From CBDCLY01 sp965218715 (GTDB lineage: Bacteria; Bacteroidota; Bacteroidia; Flavobacteriales_E; Vicingaceae): a stretch of 49,191 nucleotides of DNA. The DNA is taken from NCBI GenBank assembly GCA_965218715.1, contig CBDCLY010000005.1:1-49191 (forward strand). The letters are read 5' to 3'. Below the pieces are notes generated by a model. That model was not told the origin of the DNA and searched no databases. It saw only the letters and a list, made by a program, of their open reading frames with translations. Positions 36,270-45,243 of the stretch are shown piece after piece. How positions within the stretch are numbered: the first letter of the stretch is position 1; the number at the start of each line of letters is the position of its first letter. The translations under genes and the position numbers were made by a program.

Positions 36270-38873
36270 TTACTGGACTATTAATTTCTCTATTATTAAA
36301 TCTCCACTCTGAAGCCTAACTTCAAGGAAGTAAACCCCCGAATTAAGTCCACTAAGGCTCAATCTTCCAGTCTTTTGATTAGGAGATATTTCAGTGGCAA
36401 CTTGCCCTATCAAATTCAATAAGCGAATTTTATTGATTTTTTCAGATGCTCGAAAATTAACCTGGTCTTTAGCAGGATTAGGATAAACATGCACTAGATC
36501 CTTTTCAAATTGGTCATTTTCATTCAAGCCAACTGGTTGAGCATCTCTTATCATTACATCATCTATGGCTATATCACTCTGAAAACCATTTCCTGTTAAT
36601 CCTCTAAATATTATTTTAACTACTCCTTTATATGGACTTAAATCAATAGTGTCTGTGTTCCAATTAGGACCTTGATCACCACTAATGGTTGGAATAATTC
36701 CTTGAACAACAAAACCGTTAATGCTGATATCGATGTTTAGGTCACCCATTGCCCCTCCACTCATGTGATAACTATAGATTAATTCTGGAACATTTAAATT
36801 GGCAATGTTGATGCATTTAGAATAAATTGAGGCTTCCAGATTATTAGCATTAGTGGCCTCCATGTATATGAAATTACCATTTCCGCTGGTGTGATCTCCC
36901 GCTGGGCCAGTTCCATTACTTGGTGTAGCTCCAGTATGCACATACCAATCATAGGCATCAGATACATCATTAACCCAACCTTCCAAAAAAGTACCAGGAA
37001 TTCCAGGAACAAAATTATCGAAGTCATTGTTATCAGGAAAAACATTGGTTATTGAAGAGGAAGCGACTGTATATCCTAAAATTGAATCGTTATTTAAATT
37101 TCCATCATTGGCTAACTCAGTCCAAATATCAAAGGCATAGGAGCCTGTTGTGCTCATGTTAACGGTTTGCTGAAAAGTATGATTTGCAGAAGTTCCAGTT
37201 GGGATTAAAAAATTAGCAGTATCTCTTATGATATTCCCACCATTGACTCTATATGCCAAAGGAATAGAATTCTGACCCAATGCTCCAACATTTGATAATT
37301 CCACAGTAACAAACTCATTGGCACTTCCGCTGCATCCTGTAGGAAAAGGAGAAATGATATCACTTAGAAAGATATCATTTGTTACAGGCTCATTGATTTC
37401 AATATCATCAATGGCAATATCGCTCCTGAAACCTGCACCAACAATGGCTCTAAACCTCAATTTAACAATATTTCCAGCGTAACTTGTCAAATCTATTTCC
37501 CTGAAAAACCATTGGTCACCTTGATCGCCAATGATAGCTGGCATAATGTCCATTACCCATGCGCCACCAAAATAGGCATCTACATGAAGCTCACCCATAT
37601 TTTGTCCAAACATATGGTACCAAAAGCTAAACTTAGGGGCCAATAGATTGGTAAAATCATAACATGGTGTATTTAAAATTGCTGTAGTATTGCTAAATTG
37701 ACCAGAAGATTCCACGTACATGTAATTCGCATCTGATAATGAATGGTCTGCACTTGGTCCAGTCCCTCCTGAATTTGTTGCTTGGTTGTATACCCACCAG
37801 TCGTGCGTATCATTAGTGCCGTCGTTTTCCCAATTATTGATTAATGTTCCTACAGAGTTGGTTCCGTTACCAGAGGTAAAACCTGCAAATTCTTCAACAT
37901 AAGGATAGCCAAATACAGGATTACCAATACAAGTCGCTGGCGGATTTGCTTTTATATCAAATTCTACGCATCCAGAGATTGGGTAAGTAGATTGATTAGA
38001 ACAAGTGGTTGCATCTACAGCTGTAATGCTGTAACAAATTGTATCCCCTATACTTGCAGAAGGAATAGTAGCTTGATAAGTATTTCCGCTAGAATTTGTC
38101 ATGTTAAGCATACTAGGGCTTCCTCCATTCACTGTATAGGTAAGAGTAGCAGAGGCAATTCCGCTAGTATCAATAATATCTGCTTCAATTAGATAAGGTC
38201 CAGTAGAATAGATAGCACCTTGCATGATCGAACCTGTTAATGTTATACTTGGAGGATTCAGTTCGCAACCAGCTCCTACAACATTAAGGTCATCTAGTAT
38301 CCATCCATAATTTCCTCTAGCACCATTGCCATCAATATCAATAAGTCCAAACCTAATTTTTACTTGAGATTCATTTCCAGCGATTGCTGAAATATCAAAA
38401 GATTCCCCTTCCCACCATGAAGATTGAGGGATTGCTGAACCGCTACCAGGCTGCCAATTGTTGTAAGAAATGCTAGAAAATTTGCCTGCATTCAAAAATC
38501 CATTACCTGTATATTCATTGGCTCCTAAATCTGTCCAAGTAACTCCATTATCTATGGATACTTGAACTACTCCACCATCAAAGAAGTCAATTTTGCAAAT
38601 CTGATTAAATGCTAGGGTAACAAATGGGTAAGTTAGAGTAGAAAAAGCATTGGTTTCCAAATAAACAGTATCATTCAATAATACAATTGCGGAATCTGAT
38701 TGAGTCCCGCTTACGCTATAATTTGACCCTATGGACCAATTGGCTCCTGTACCACTTGCATTGTATGAGGAAACACTTAATGTTCCTTCAAAATCTTCTG
38801 TATAGACATTTGTTTGTGTAAAAGCTGAACTCAGTCCTAGAAGAAAACTCAGAATAATACTTAGTTTTTTCAT
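36270..38873 (-). CDS. T9SS-exported protein with MAM-like repeats
   Basis: The 867-residue protein has a signal peptide (MKKLSIILSFLLGLSSAFTQ), an N-terminal jelly-roll-like segment (YTEDFEGTLSVSSYNASG, DFFDGGVVQVSIDNGV), an Ig-like stretch (PPSITLTGSIMQGAIYSTG), and two MAM-like domains. The two repeats share WYHMFGQNMGELHVDAYF / YSYHMSGGAMGDLNIDI and FRSDIAIDDIEINEP / FQSDIAIDDVMIRDA. The C-terminus (VYPNPAKDQVNFRASEK, then SGVYFLEVRLQSGDLI) is a T9SS type A sorting domain. It is paralogous to the larger gene 58 bases upstream. It is probably surface-exposed and involved in adhesion or binding. Confidence 0.87.
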   Translation of the reverse strand: MKKLSIILSFLLGLSSAFTQTNVYTEDFEGTLSVSSYNASGTGANWSIGSNYSVSGTQSDSAIVLLNDTVYLETNAFSTLTYPFVTLAFNQICKIDFFDGGVVQVSIDNGVTWTDLGANEYTGNGFLNAGKFSSISYNNWQPGSGSAIPQSSWWEGESFDISAIAGNESQVKIRFGLIDIDGNGARGNYGWILDDLNVVGAGCELNPPSITLTGSIMQGAIYSTGPYLIEADIIDTSGIASATLTYTVNGGSPSMLNMTNSSGNTYQATIPSASIGDTICYSITAVDATTCSNQSTYPISGCVEFDIKANPPATCIGNPVFGYPYVEEFAGFTSGNGTNSVGTLINNWENDGTNDTHDWWVYNQATNSGGTGPSADHSLSDANYMYVESSGQFSNTTAILNTPCYDFTNLLAPKFSFWYHMFGQNMGELHVDAYFGGAWVMDIMPAIIGDQGDQWFFREIDLTSYAGNIVKLRFRAIVGAGFRSDIAIDDIEINEPVTNDIFLSDIISPFPTGCSGSANEFVTVELSNVGALGQNSIPLAYRVNGGNIIRDTANFLIPTGTSANHTFQQTVNMSTTGSYAFDIWTELANDGNLNNDSILGYTVASSSITNVFPDNNDFDNFVPGIPGTFLEGWVNDVSDAYDWYVHTGATPSNGTGPAGDHTSGNGNFIYMEATNANNLEASIYSKCINIANLNVPELIYSYHMSGGAMGDLNIDISINGFVVQGIIPTISGDQGPNWNTDTIDLSPYKGVVKIIFRGLTGNGFQSDIAIDDVMIRDAQPVGLNENDQFEKDLVHVYPNPAKDQVNFRASEKINKIRLLNLIGQVATEISPNQKTGRLSLSGLNSGVYFLEVRLQSGDLIIEKLIVQ

Positions 38874-38931
38874 AATTTATTTTTTTCCTAAATCTACTAA
38901 TGTGCAGAACTTAGGGATAAAATCCAATTCT

Positions 38932-41900
38932 CTATTTGCTAATAATCATTTTGTTCGACAATTTTTGATTTTCAAAAATCATCCAATAAAAGTATACTCC
39001 ATCAGAGAAATTATTTAGATCCATTTTTATTAGTTGATCACCAGCAGACCTTTGCCCAGATTCTTGATACATTACCTGACCTAAAAGGTTCACGACCACA
39101 AATTCCATTTGACCAGTTTTTGGCAAATAAAATGGAACTGAAGTTGAATTACTTGCAGGGTTAGGAATGTTTTGTCCTAACTGAAGAGCATTTGGGTTAA
39201 AGGTATTCTCATCCAATCCTACCACTTCACATTCTGCCGGATCATTTCTTTCAATACAAAAATCATCAACTGACCATCCTTCACCATTAACAGATCCATC
39301 AGATTCAAATCTCCACCTTAGTACAGCCCATGCATCTCGGTTTAGCCCAAACACATTTTGAGATTGAACATATCCATTAGAAACACCAGTCCAACCAGCA
39401 TTTCCTTGGTTTCCAGGAATTGCAACCACGTGAGGAGTATTGTACCAGTTTAAAGCAAAGGGCTGACCTCTATGGTCTATGGTATGCCAAGAATTTCCAG
39501 AATCTACTGTAAACTGAACATGGCCTCCATCGTGGAATTGATCATCAAAGGAATAATTATGGTAAAAATTAAACTTATAACACGAATCCTTTTCAATTTG
39601 AAAATAAGGAGAATAAAATGAAGCTGAATCAAATGGATGATAATTTGAATCAGGCAGAACAGTCCATGCTTGTGTTCCACTATGGGTGCCATTTACATTA
39701 GTGGTAGTTGGCGATCCTAGGACAAATGAATTGTTCGGAGAATAAGTATAAGGGTTCAAACTCAACCACAATGGAGTTGAATTGGTTTCAAAATCAGAAC
39801 AATAAGGAGTTGTAGATAAATTATTTAGCACTGTATCAATGATAGTTACATAGGTAATTAAAGTGTCATCACTCATTTTACGATCTAATGTATCATTAGG
39901 ATCACTAGTAACTGCCATTATTTCATGTAATCCAGGGCTTAAATATTTGGTTCCAAAATTTATTTTCTTTGTTCTCCTAAATCTCAGTCCAGCAGGATAA
40001 GCTGGAGGCGGGAACGTCAAATCAGAGTCACCTAGAATTGCATTATCAACAAATAACCTAAGGTTTACATTATCAATACTATCTAGTCCATTGTTTCTCA
40101 TCACCACCTCAAATTCATAATCCTTAGCAATTGGAAAACTTATTGCTCCTTGATCGAGGATAACATTCTTTACTGTAGCGCTTAATTGTGGAGGACAAAT
40201 CCAATCAAAATTAGCATCTGATGCAGCTGGTCCGCCAGGGCCATTTTCAACATACATGGTATCATAACCAATAACAGAGAAATTACTAATTGAAGTATCC
40301 ACATCTCCTAATTGGAACTTAACTCTCGCACCATCTTTTACACAGACAGACTCGCCATAAAAACTCATTGGCATCCAGCCAGCATAAGGTTCAGTATAAA
40401 TGTAAGTTCTACCATCCATTTTTGCTTCCAATCTCCATCTAGAAGAATCTCTTACCATAGGTTTAGTGGACGTGCTAAAAGCTAAACGTACATCACAGCC
40501 TTCAAAATGCTCAACTTCCTTACGCATTGTATCGTTTTGGAATTTAGGGTCATTTGGAAGATTAGTAACTATCTCAATTGTATAATCCCCAATGGCGCTA
40601 AAATCAAAAGCTGTCTTTGATTCAAATTTTATCCGATCACGAGGAGAAACAGTAGTGTCTACAGTTTCATTCGCTACTTGAGGATTGTTTACTGTTAAAT
40701 TATCTCCAGTTGTTCTTGTAACAGTTATTGTTATTGGAACATTTATCATAGGATCATCTCCTACATTTTTCAATATTGCTTTTATATTTCTAGGATTATC
40801 TCCAATCTCACAACCGGTTGAAGGTGTAATAATTTTAACTGCTTCAGCATTTTGAGGAACAGGATCAATAATTCTAAAATTATCTATACTGATACCATCT
40901 CCTCCATCTTCATCTCTAGCAGCATAGAAATTAAACCTGAACATGACATAATTTGTATTATTAAAAATGTCCTCTAACAGCACTTCCGTTTCTACCCAAC
41001 CATCAAAATTCCCATGAAAGGTTCTGGAATTTCCTGAAATAATAGGAGTTCCTGCCAAGGGTCCACCGGAAATATTAGAGTTGTACCAGTGTTTACGCTT
41101 TACGTCGCTAATTCCTTTGAGGGAATCCCAAGAAACACCATTATCAAAAGAATATTCTATAAAGACCCCATCACTGTTTAACTCTGCCTCTCTGTTATTA
41201 TAAAAATACATGAGCATGGAGTCTGCTCCTCTAAAATCAAAGAAAGGGGAATACAAACTAACCAGTTCTCCATTTCCATTATAACCTTTGGTTAAGTTAA
41301 TATCCCAGGCAATTGAATCAGAAAATGCAGAATTGGTAGAACCAGCGGAAGGTGTTCCATATTGCCAAACATTTCCAAATGGAGATTCTTTTGGAACTGG
41401 CAACCAGAGTGAGTCTGCATCATAATTATCGTGAAAATCCACGCTTCTGTATGGCAAACCAATAGAAGCGGCCAGGAAGGAGGTGTCATTATTGGCCCTT
41501 TCATCCATAGGCATTTTTACCCAAGTTTGAATAAAATAATCACCAGAAGGAACAGTATAAGTTGTGCTCACATTGAAAATTGCCAAAGAATCAGAAACAA
41601 CAGAACCTGTCCATGGCACTTGCACTACTGGGCCCACTGGGCCTAATGTATCATCAAATACTTGAAAAAAGATATCTGCCTGAGTGGCATCAACTACTCC
41701 TAAATTTCTAACCGCTACTTGGATTGAATCTTGTTCTCCCTCAGGGTTGAATGGGCTTAACAAAATGCTTTCTACCCTAATGTCTCTAATTGGTGAATAA
41801 ATAATTTTAAAAGAATCCAGCGCAATGTCTGTTAAATCAGAACTTGGATGGCCAACCCCTCTAAATCTCAACTGAGAAATTGAATTTCTATATTTATATA

Positions 41901-43398
41901 AATTAAATTCTACATCAAACCAATTTGGCCCCTTGTTTCCAGAAAGCGGTGTAATGATGTCATTGATATAGGCATTGACAGCAGGATCGTATAAATCAAC
42001 ATGTAGAGAATCTCCTCCTATTCCATCCATGTTCAAATAGAACTTTACGCTTGCATTTGGAATTTGATACAAATCAATACATGGAGACAACAAAACAGCA
42101 ACATCTCCTTGATGTGGTGGAGAAGCTTCAACGTAAAGATACTTTCCATTGGGGCCAGGATAATCAGTTGTTGGCCCAGTTCCTGGAGTTGGAGTTGTTC
42201 CTGAACCTACCCACCAATCATGAAAATCTCCAGTTGAATTAATCCAATTGTTTGCCAATGTTCCAGAACTTCCCAACTGAAAATCAGGAGAATTAAACGT
42301 TTCATAATGAGGGAAATCGAATATTGGCTTAGTTTGACAACCTGGAGGTAAGTTATCTCTTACCAGAAAGGAAGTATAACCAACAGTAGGCAATACGGTT
42401 CTGTTCATACAGGGGCTGGCATCTACAGCAACCAATTTATAACATACAGTATCTCCAATGGTTTGAGCAGGTATTTCAGCAAAATAATTTGACCCTGCAA
42501 CAACATTAAATTGTATGGTATCATAGACCCAAGCCGCTCCTCCTTGTCCTTTATAAATAACCGCTAAATAGGCAGAATCAATTAAGGAGGCATCTCTAAA
42601 CTGAGCTGAGAAATCGTAAGGACCGGTAAAGTAAACTACATCTTCATATTGCTCAATGTATCTAAATGGTGCCGCCAAGTTTATGGTTGGTGGAATCAAT
42701 TCACAAGTTGCTCCTGTAACAACAATGTCATCCACATACCAGGTATGAGAACCAACTCTTCCTCTTACACTAGTAGGATCATCAAACAAACTGAAGCGAA
42801 TCATCAATGAATCTGAACTTACAATTCCTGGTGCTGTTAAATAATTTGTGATGTCAAAATTTTCAGTAACCCACGCATTTGAAGTGGACGATGGAACCCA
42901 AGAAGTATCATTGAAGGAAGGATGCCATAAATTTGCCTGACTAAACTTCGAAAATGAACTATCTTGTTTAAGAGCAGATGTTCCTTTGTAGGTATATGAC
43001 CCTGTTTTAATCCAAGTCACCCCCCCATCAAAGGAAACCTCTAACCTTGCATCATCCAATACCTCGATGTAACAGATATGATCAAATGCCACATTTAAAC
43101 TTACATAACCAGTAACATCAATTACAGGAGATGTTAAGTAGGAAATTCCGCCACCTTGGCCAGCAAATTGACCTCCTGAAGCAAAATTAGTATCGCAATA
43201 ATTTCCTGTACTTGCAATCCGACTTGTGGTATCCCATTGACCAGAACCTAGAGTTGTATCTCCAGTCATGCTATGCGGGAAAGCCTCAAAATCTTCTGTA
43301 AATAGCGTTACCACTGGAGAACCAGTTTGAGATAAAGCCGAAAACTGGCCTCCAAAATAAACTAAAATTGCAAGGATAGGTAGTAGAAATCTTTTCAT
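38932..43398 (-). CDS. giant T9SS-exported adhesin-like protein with MAM-like and choice-of-anchor-type domains
   Basis: The 1488-residue protein has a signal peptide (FLLPILAILVYFGGQFSALSQ). It follows the same N-terminal order as its downstream paralogue: EDFEAFPHSMTGDT, IEVLDDARLEVSFDGGVTW, PPTINLAAPF, then a MAM-like domain (FYLNMDGIGGDSLHVDLYD, TDIALDSFKI). It adds several jelly-roll repeats with YSFDNGVSWDSLKG, DGISIDNFRIID and FTVDSGNSWHTID, plus CARDB-like stretches (RDIRVESILLSPF). The C-terminus (GQNIPNPASNSTSVPFYLP, GVYFYWMIFENQKLSNK) is a T9SS type A sorting domain. Its role is probably cell-surface binding; ligands are unknown. Confidence 0.87.
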   Translation of the reverse strand: MKRFLLPILAILVYFGGQFSALSQTGSPVVTLFTEDFEAFPHSMTGDTTLGSGQWDTTSRIASTGNYCDTNFASGGQFAGQGGGISYLTSPVIDVTGYVSLNVAFDHICYIEVLDDARLEVSFDGGVTWIKTGSYTYKGTSALKQDSSFSKFSQANLWHPSFNDTSWVPSSTSNAWVTENFDITNYLTAPGIVSSDSLMIRFSLFDDPTSVRGRVGSHTWYVDDIVVTGATCELIPPTINLAAPFRYIEQYEDVVYFTGPYDFSAQFRDASLIDSAYLAVIYKGQGGAAWVYDTIQFNVVAGSNYFAEIPAQTIGDTVCYKLVAVDASPCMNRTVLPTVGYTSFLVRDNLPPGCQTKPIFDFPHYETFNSPDFQLGSSGTLANNWINSTGDFHDWWVGSGTTPTPGTGPTTDYPGPNGKYLYVEASPPHQGDVAVLLSPCIDLYQIPNASVKFYLNMDGIGGDSLHVDLYDPAVNAYINDIITPLSGNKGPNWFDVEFNLYKYRNSISQLRFRGVGHPSSDLTDIALDSFKIIYSPIRDIRVESILLSPFNPEGEQDSIQVAVRNLGVVDATQADIFFQVFDDTLGPVGPVVQVPWTGSVVSDSLAIFNVSTTYTVPSGDYFIQTWVKMPMDERANNDTSFLAASIGLPYRSVDFHDNYDADSLWLPVPKESPFGNVWQYGTPSAGSTNSAFSDSIAWDINLTKGYNGNGELVSLYSPFFDFRGADSMLMYFYNNREAELNSDGVFIEYSFDNGVSWDSLKGISDVKRKHWYNSNISGGPLAGTPIISGNSRTFHGNFDGWVETEVLLEDIFNNTNYVMFRFNFYAARDEDGGDGISIDNFRIIDPVPQNAEAVKIITPSTGCEIGDNPRNIKAILKNVGDDPMINVPITITVTRTTGDNLTVNNPQVANETVDTTVSPRDRIKFESKTAFDFSAIGDYTIEIVTNLPNDPKFQNDTMRKEVEHFEGCDVRLAFSTSTKPMVRDSSRWRLEAKMDGRTYIYTEPYAGWMPMSFYGESVCVKDGARVKFQLGDVDTSISNFSVIGYDTMYVENGPGGPAASDANFDWICPPQLSATVKNVILDQGAISFPIAKDYEFEVVMRNNGLDSIDNVNLRLFVDNAILGDSDLTFPPPAYPAGLRFRRTKKINFGTKYLSPGLHEIMAVTSDPNDTLDRKMSDDTLITYVTIIDTVLNNLSTTPYCSDFETNSTPLWLSLNPYTYSPNNSFVLGSPTTTNVNGTHSGTQAWTVLPDSNYHPFDSASFYSPYFQIEKDSCYKFNFYHNYSFDDQFHDGGHVQFTVDSGNSWHTIDHRGQPFALNWYNTPHVVAIPGNQGNAGWTGVSNGYVQSQNVFGLNRDAWAVLRWRFESDGSVNGEGWSVDDFCIERNDPAECEVVGLDENTFNPNALQLGQNIPNPASNSTSVPFYLPKTGQMEFVVVNLLGQVMYQESGQRSAGDQLIKMDLNNFSDGVYFYWMIFENQKLSNKMIISK

Positions 43399-43425
43399 AA
43401 ATGAAACTGTTAATTTAAGGTTGCG

Positions 43426-43456
43426 CTAATTTAATTATACTGCTAGATTAATCCAA
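43426..43456 (-). promoter_or_regulatory. candidate promoter for the giant T9SS gene
   Basis: On the minus strand, TTG (43456-43454) is followed after 20 bases by TAAATTAG (43433-43426), one mismatch from the Bacteroidota -7 consensus TAnnTTTG. It lies 28 bases upstream of the ATG at 43398. The match is weak but correctly spaced. The rest of the 43399-43582 gap shows nothing else recognisable. Confidence 0.35.
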
Positions 43457-43582
43457 CCTAAATATTAAATAATTAAGCCCTTTGTAGGCAAATGAATGAC
43501 GTGAATGAGATAATATTGGTTGCACCTTTTTTTCCTCCACACTTAGCACTATTTTTACTCTTCCAAAAATCAAGAAAAAAAA

Positions 43583-44860
43583 ATGGCAAACACTTCTTCA
43601 AACTTCAAGCTTAAATCATGGGTAAACATCGATGATAACAGCGATTTCAGCATTCAAAACATTCCATTTGGCATTATAAAAACGACCACTAAATCTCCAA
43701 GAGTTGCCAGCAGAATTGGAAATTTTGCCATTGACATTCAAGCGCTTTTTGAATTGGGTTATTTGAATGGCATGGAATTAAACATTGAGGACTTGGCTAC
43801 CTCATCCCTAAACCAACTAATGAAACATAAAAAAGTTGGAACAAGAAAGCTAAGAAATCGTCTAATTGAACTTTTTGATTTAAAGAACGATGAACTAAAA
43901 GAAAAGACAGAAGACCATGACACTGTTCTAATAAAAATTGAAGCAATTGAAAATTTAATGCCAGTCGAAATTGGTGATTATACTGACTTTTATAGCAGCA
44001 TTGAGCATGCCACAAATGTTGGAACCATGTTTAGAGATCCTAAAAATGCCTTGCTTCCAAACTGGAAACACATCCCTGTTGGATACCATGGTAGATCTTC
44101 TTCGATCATTTTAAGTGGAGTCCCTATTCACCGTCCGAAAGGACAACAAAAACCAAAAGAGGATGAACCTCCAGTATTTGGTCCAAGTAAATTATTAGAC
44201 TTTGAATTGGAAATGGCTTTCATCACTTTTGAAGGCAAACCATTAGGTCAGTCCATCTCCACAAATGAGGCAAATGATTACATATTTGGGATGGTACTTT
44301 TCAATGATTGGTCGGCTAGAGATATTCAAAAATGGGAATATGTTCCCCTCGGACCCTTCTTGGCCAAAAACTTCGCTAGCTCAATGTCTGCATGGATTGT
44401 AACACTCGACGCTTTAGAACCATTTAGAACAAAAGGGCCAGAACAAGAACCAAAAGTATTCCCATATTTAAGTTACAGTGGTGACCAGAATATTGACATT
44501 AATTTGGAGGTTTTCATTCAACCAGAGGGAAGCGAATCTTCCAAAGTTTGCGACTCGAATTACAAATACATGTATTGGAACCAAAGTCAACAACTTGCAC
44601 ACCACACCATCAATGGATGCGATATTCATGCTGGAGATTTGTACGCTTCTGGAACTATTAGTGGGCATACACCAAGCTCTTATGGTTCTATGTTAGAACT
44701 TTCTTGGAAGGGGACTAAACCATTAAAGCTTAACAATGGCGAAGAAAGAAAGTTCATTCAAGACAACGATATGGTGATTATGAAAGGTCATTGTTCCAAG
44801 GATGGAGTTAGAGTTGGCTTTGGAGAAGTAAGCGCAAAGCTTTTGCCGAGTTTAGATTAA
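43583..44860 (+). CDS. fahA: fumarylacetoacetase
   Basis: The 425-residue enzyme hydrolyses fumarylacetoacetate to fumarate and acetoacetate, the last step of tyrosine/phenylalanine degradation. It aligns with the eukaryotic-type enzyme: metal/catalytic residues appear as Asp132 in GDYTDFYSS, His142 in EHATNVG, Glu208 and Glu210 in DFELEMAFI, Asp242 in FNDWSARDIQ and Lys262 in LAKNFAS. The N-terminal domain (residues 1-120) is present and the length is normal. It ends overlapping the convergent DivIC-like gene by 4 bases (TTAA). Confidence 0.96.
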   Translation: MANTSSNFKLKSWVNIDDNSDFSIQNIPFGIIKTTTKSPRVASRIGNFAIDIQALFELGYLNGMELNIEDLATSSLNQLMKHKKVGTRKLRNRLIELFDLKNDELKEKTEDHDTVLIKIEAIENLMPVEIGDYTDFYSSIEHATNVGTMFRDPKNALLPNWKHIPVGYHGRSSSIILSGVPIHRPKGQQKPKEDEPPVFGPSKLLDFELEMAFITFEGKPLGQSISTNEANDYIFGMVLFNDWSARDIQKWEYVPLGPFLAKNFASSMSAWIVTLDALEPFRTKGPEQEPKVFPYLSYSGDQNIDINLEVFIQPEGSESSKVCDSNYKYMYWNQSQQLAHHTINGCDIHAGDLYASGTISGHTPSSYGSMLELSWKGTKPLKLNNGEERKFIQDNDMVIMKGHCSKDGVRVGFGEVSAKLLPSLD

Positions 44861-45156
44861 TCTTCTTCCACCATCACGAATAAAACTTCTTTAGGTTTTT
44901 TCATTAGGTATTTTTCTCTAGCGAATTTTTCAAGTGTTTTGGGATTGCTGGACAACTCTTCCAATTCACGCTTTGTTTTGAGAATTTCACCTTCATAAAA
45001 CGCCCTTTCATCTTCCAATTTTGATAACTCTTGACGATACTGAAATTGAGTTATCAATTTATTCTGATCGAAAAATCCAATCCAAATAATAAATACTAGT
45101 CCGGTTAAGGCGTATTTATTGGCAAGAAAATTAGGTAACCTAAATGGCAATTTCAT
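44857..45156 (-). CDS. septum formation initiator family protein (DivIC/FtsB-like)
   Basis: The 99-residue protein has one N-terminal membrane helix (YALTGLVFIIWIGFFDQ), a coiled coil (YRQELSKLEDERAFYEGEILKTKREL region) and the conserved LEKFAREKYLMKKPKEV segment. This is the DivIC/FtsB layout; such proteins join the divisome with FtsL and FtsQ at the division septum. The short length is normal. It has its own transcription unit downstream of a terminator, convergent with fahA. Confidence 0.88.
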   Translation of the reverse strand: MKLPFRLPNFLANKYALTGLVFIIWIGFFDQNKLITQFQYRQELSKLEDERAFYEGEILKTKRELEELSSNPKTLEKFAREKYLMKKPKEVLFVMVEED

Positions 45157-45191
45157 GTAACAAAAGTAACATCAAGCAATAAGGGAAATAA

Positions 45192-45222
45192 AAAAACCTG
45201 TTGAATGATTCAACAGGTTTTT
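45192..45222 (-). terminator. intrinsic terminator after pruA
   Basis: A perfect 14-bp inverted repeat (AAAAACCTGTTGAA and TTCAACAGGTTTTT) with a 3-base loop. It is 21 bases past the pruA stop, and a T tract is present on the minus strand too. It separates pruA from the DivIC-like gene. Confidence 0.85.
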
Positions 45223-45243
45223 GTTAGTATCCTAATTAATTTT

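Noticed and set aside
36261..36280. TAGTC...GACTA inverted repeat at the glyA end as terminator
   Set aside because: The stem is only five base pairs with a 10-base loop and has no T tract.
44857..44860. Overlapping TTAA stops of fahA and the DivIC-like gene as a regulatory site
   Set aside because: The 4-base overlap is an ordinary outcome of tightly packed convergent genes.
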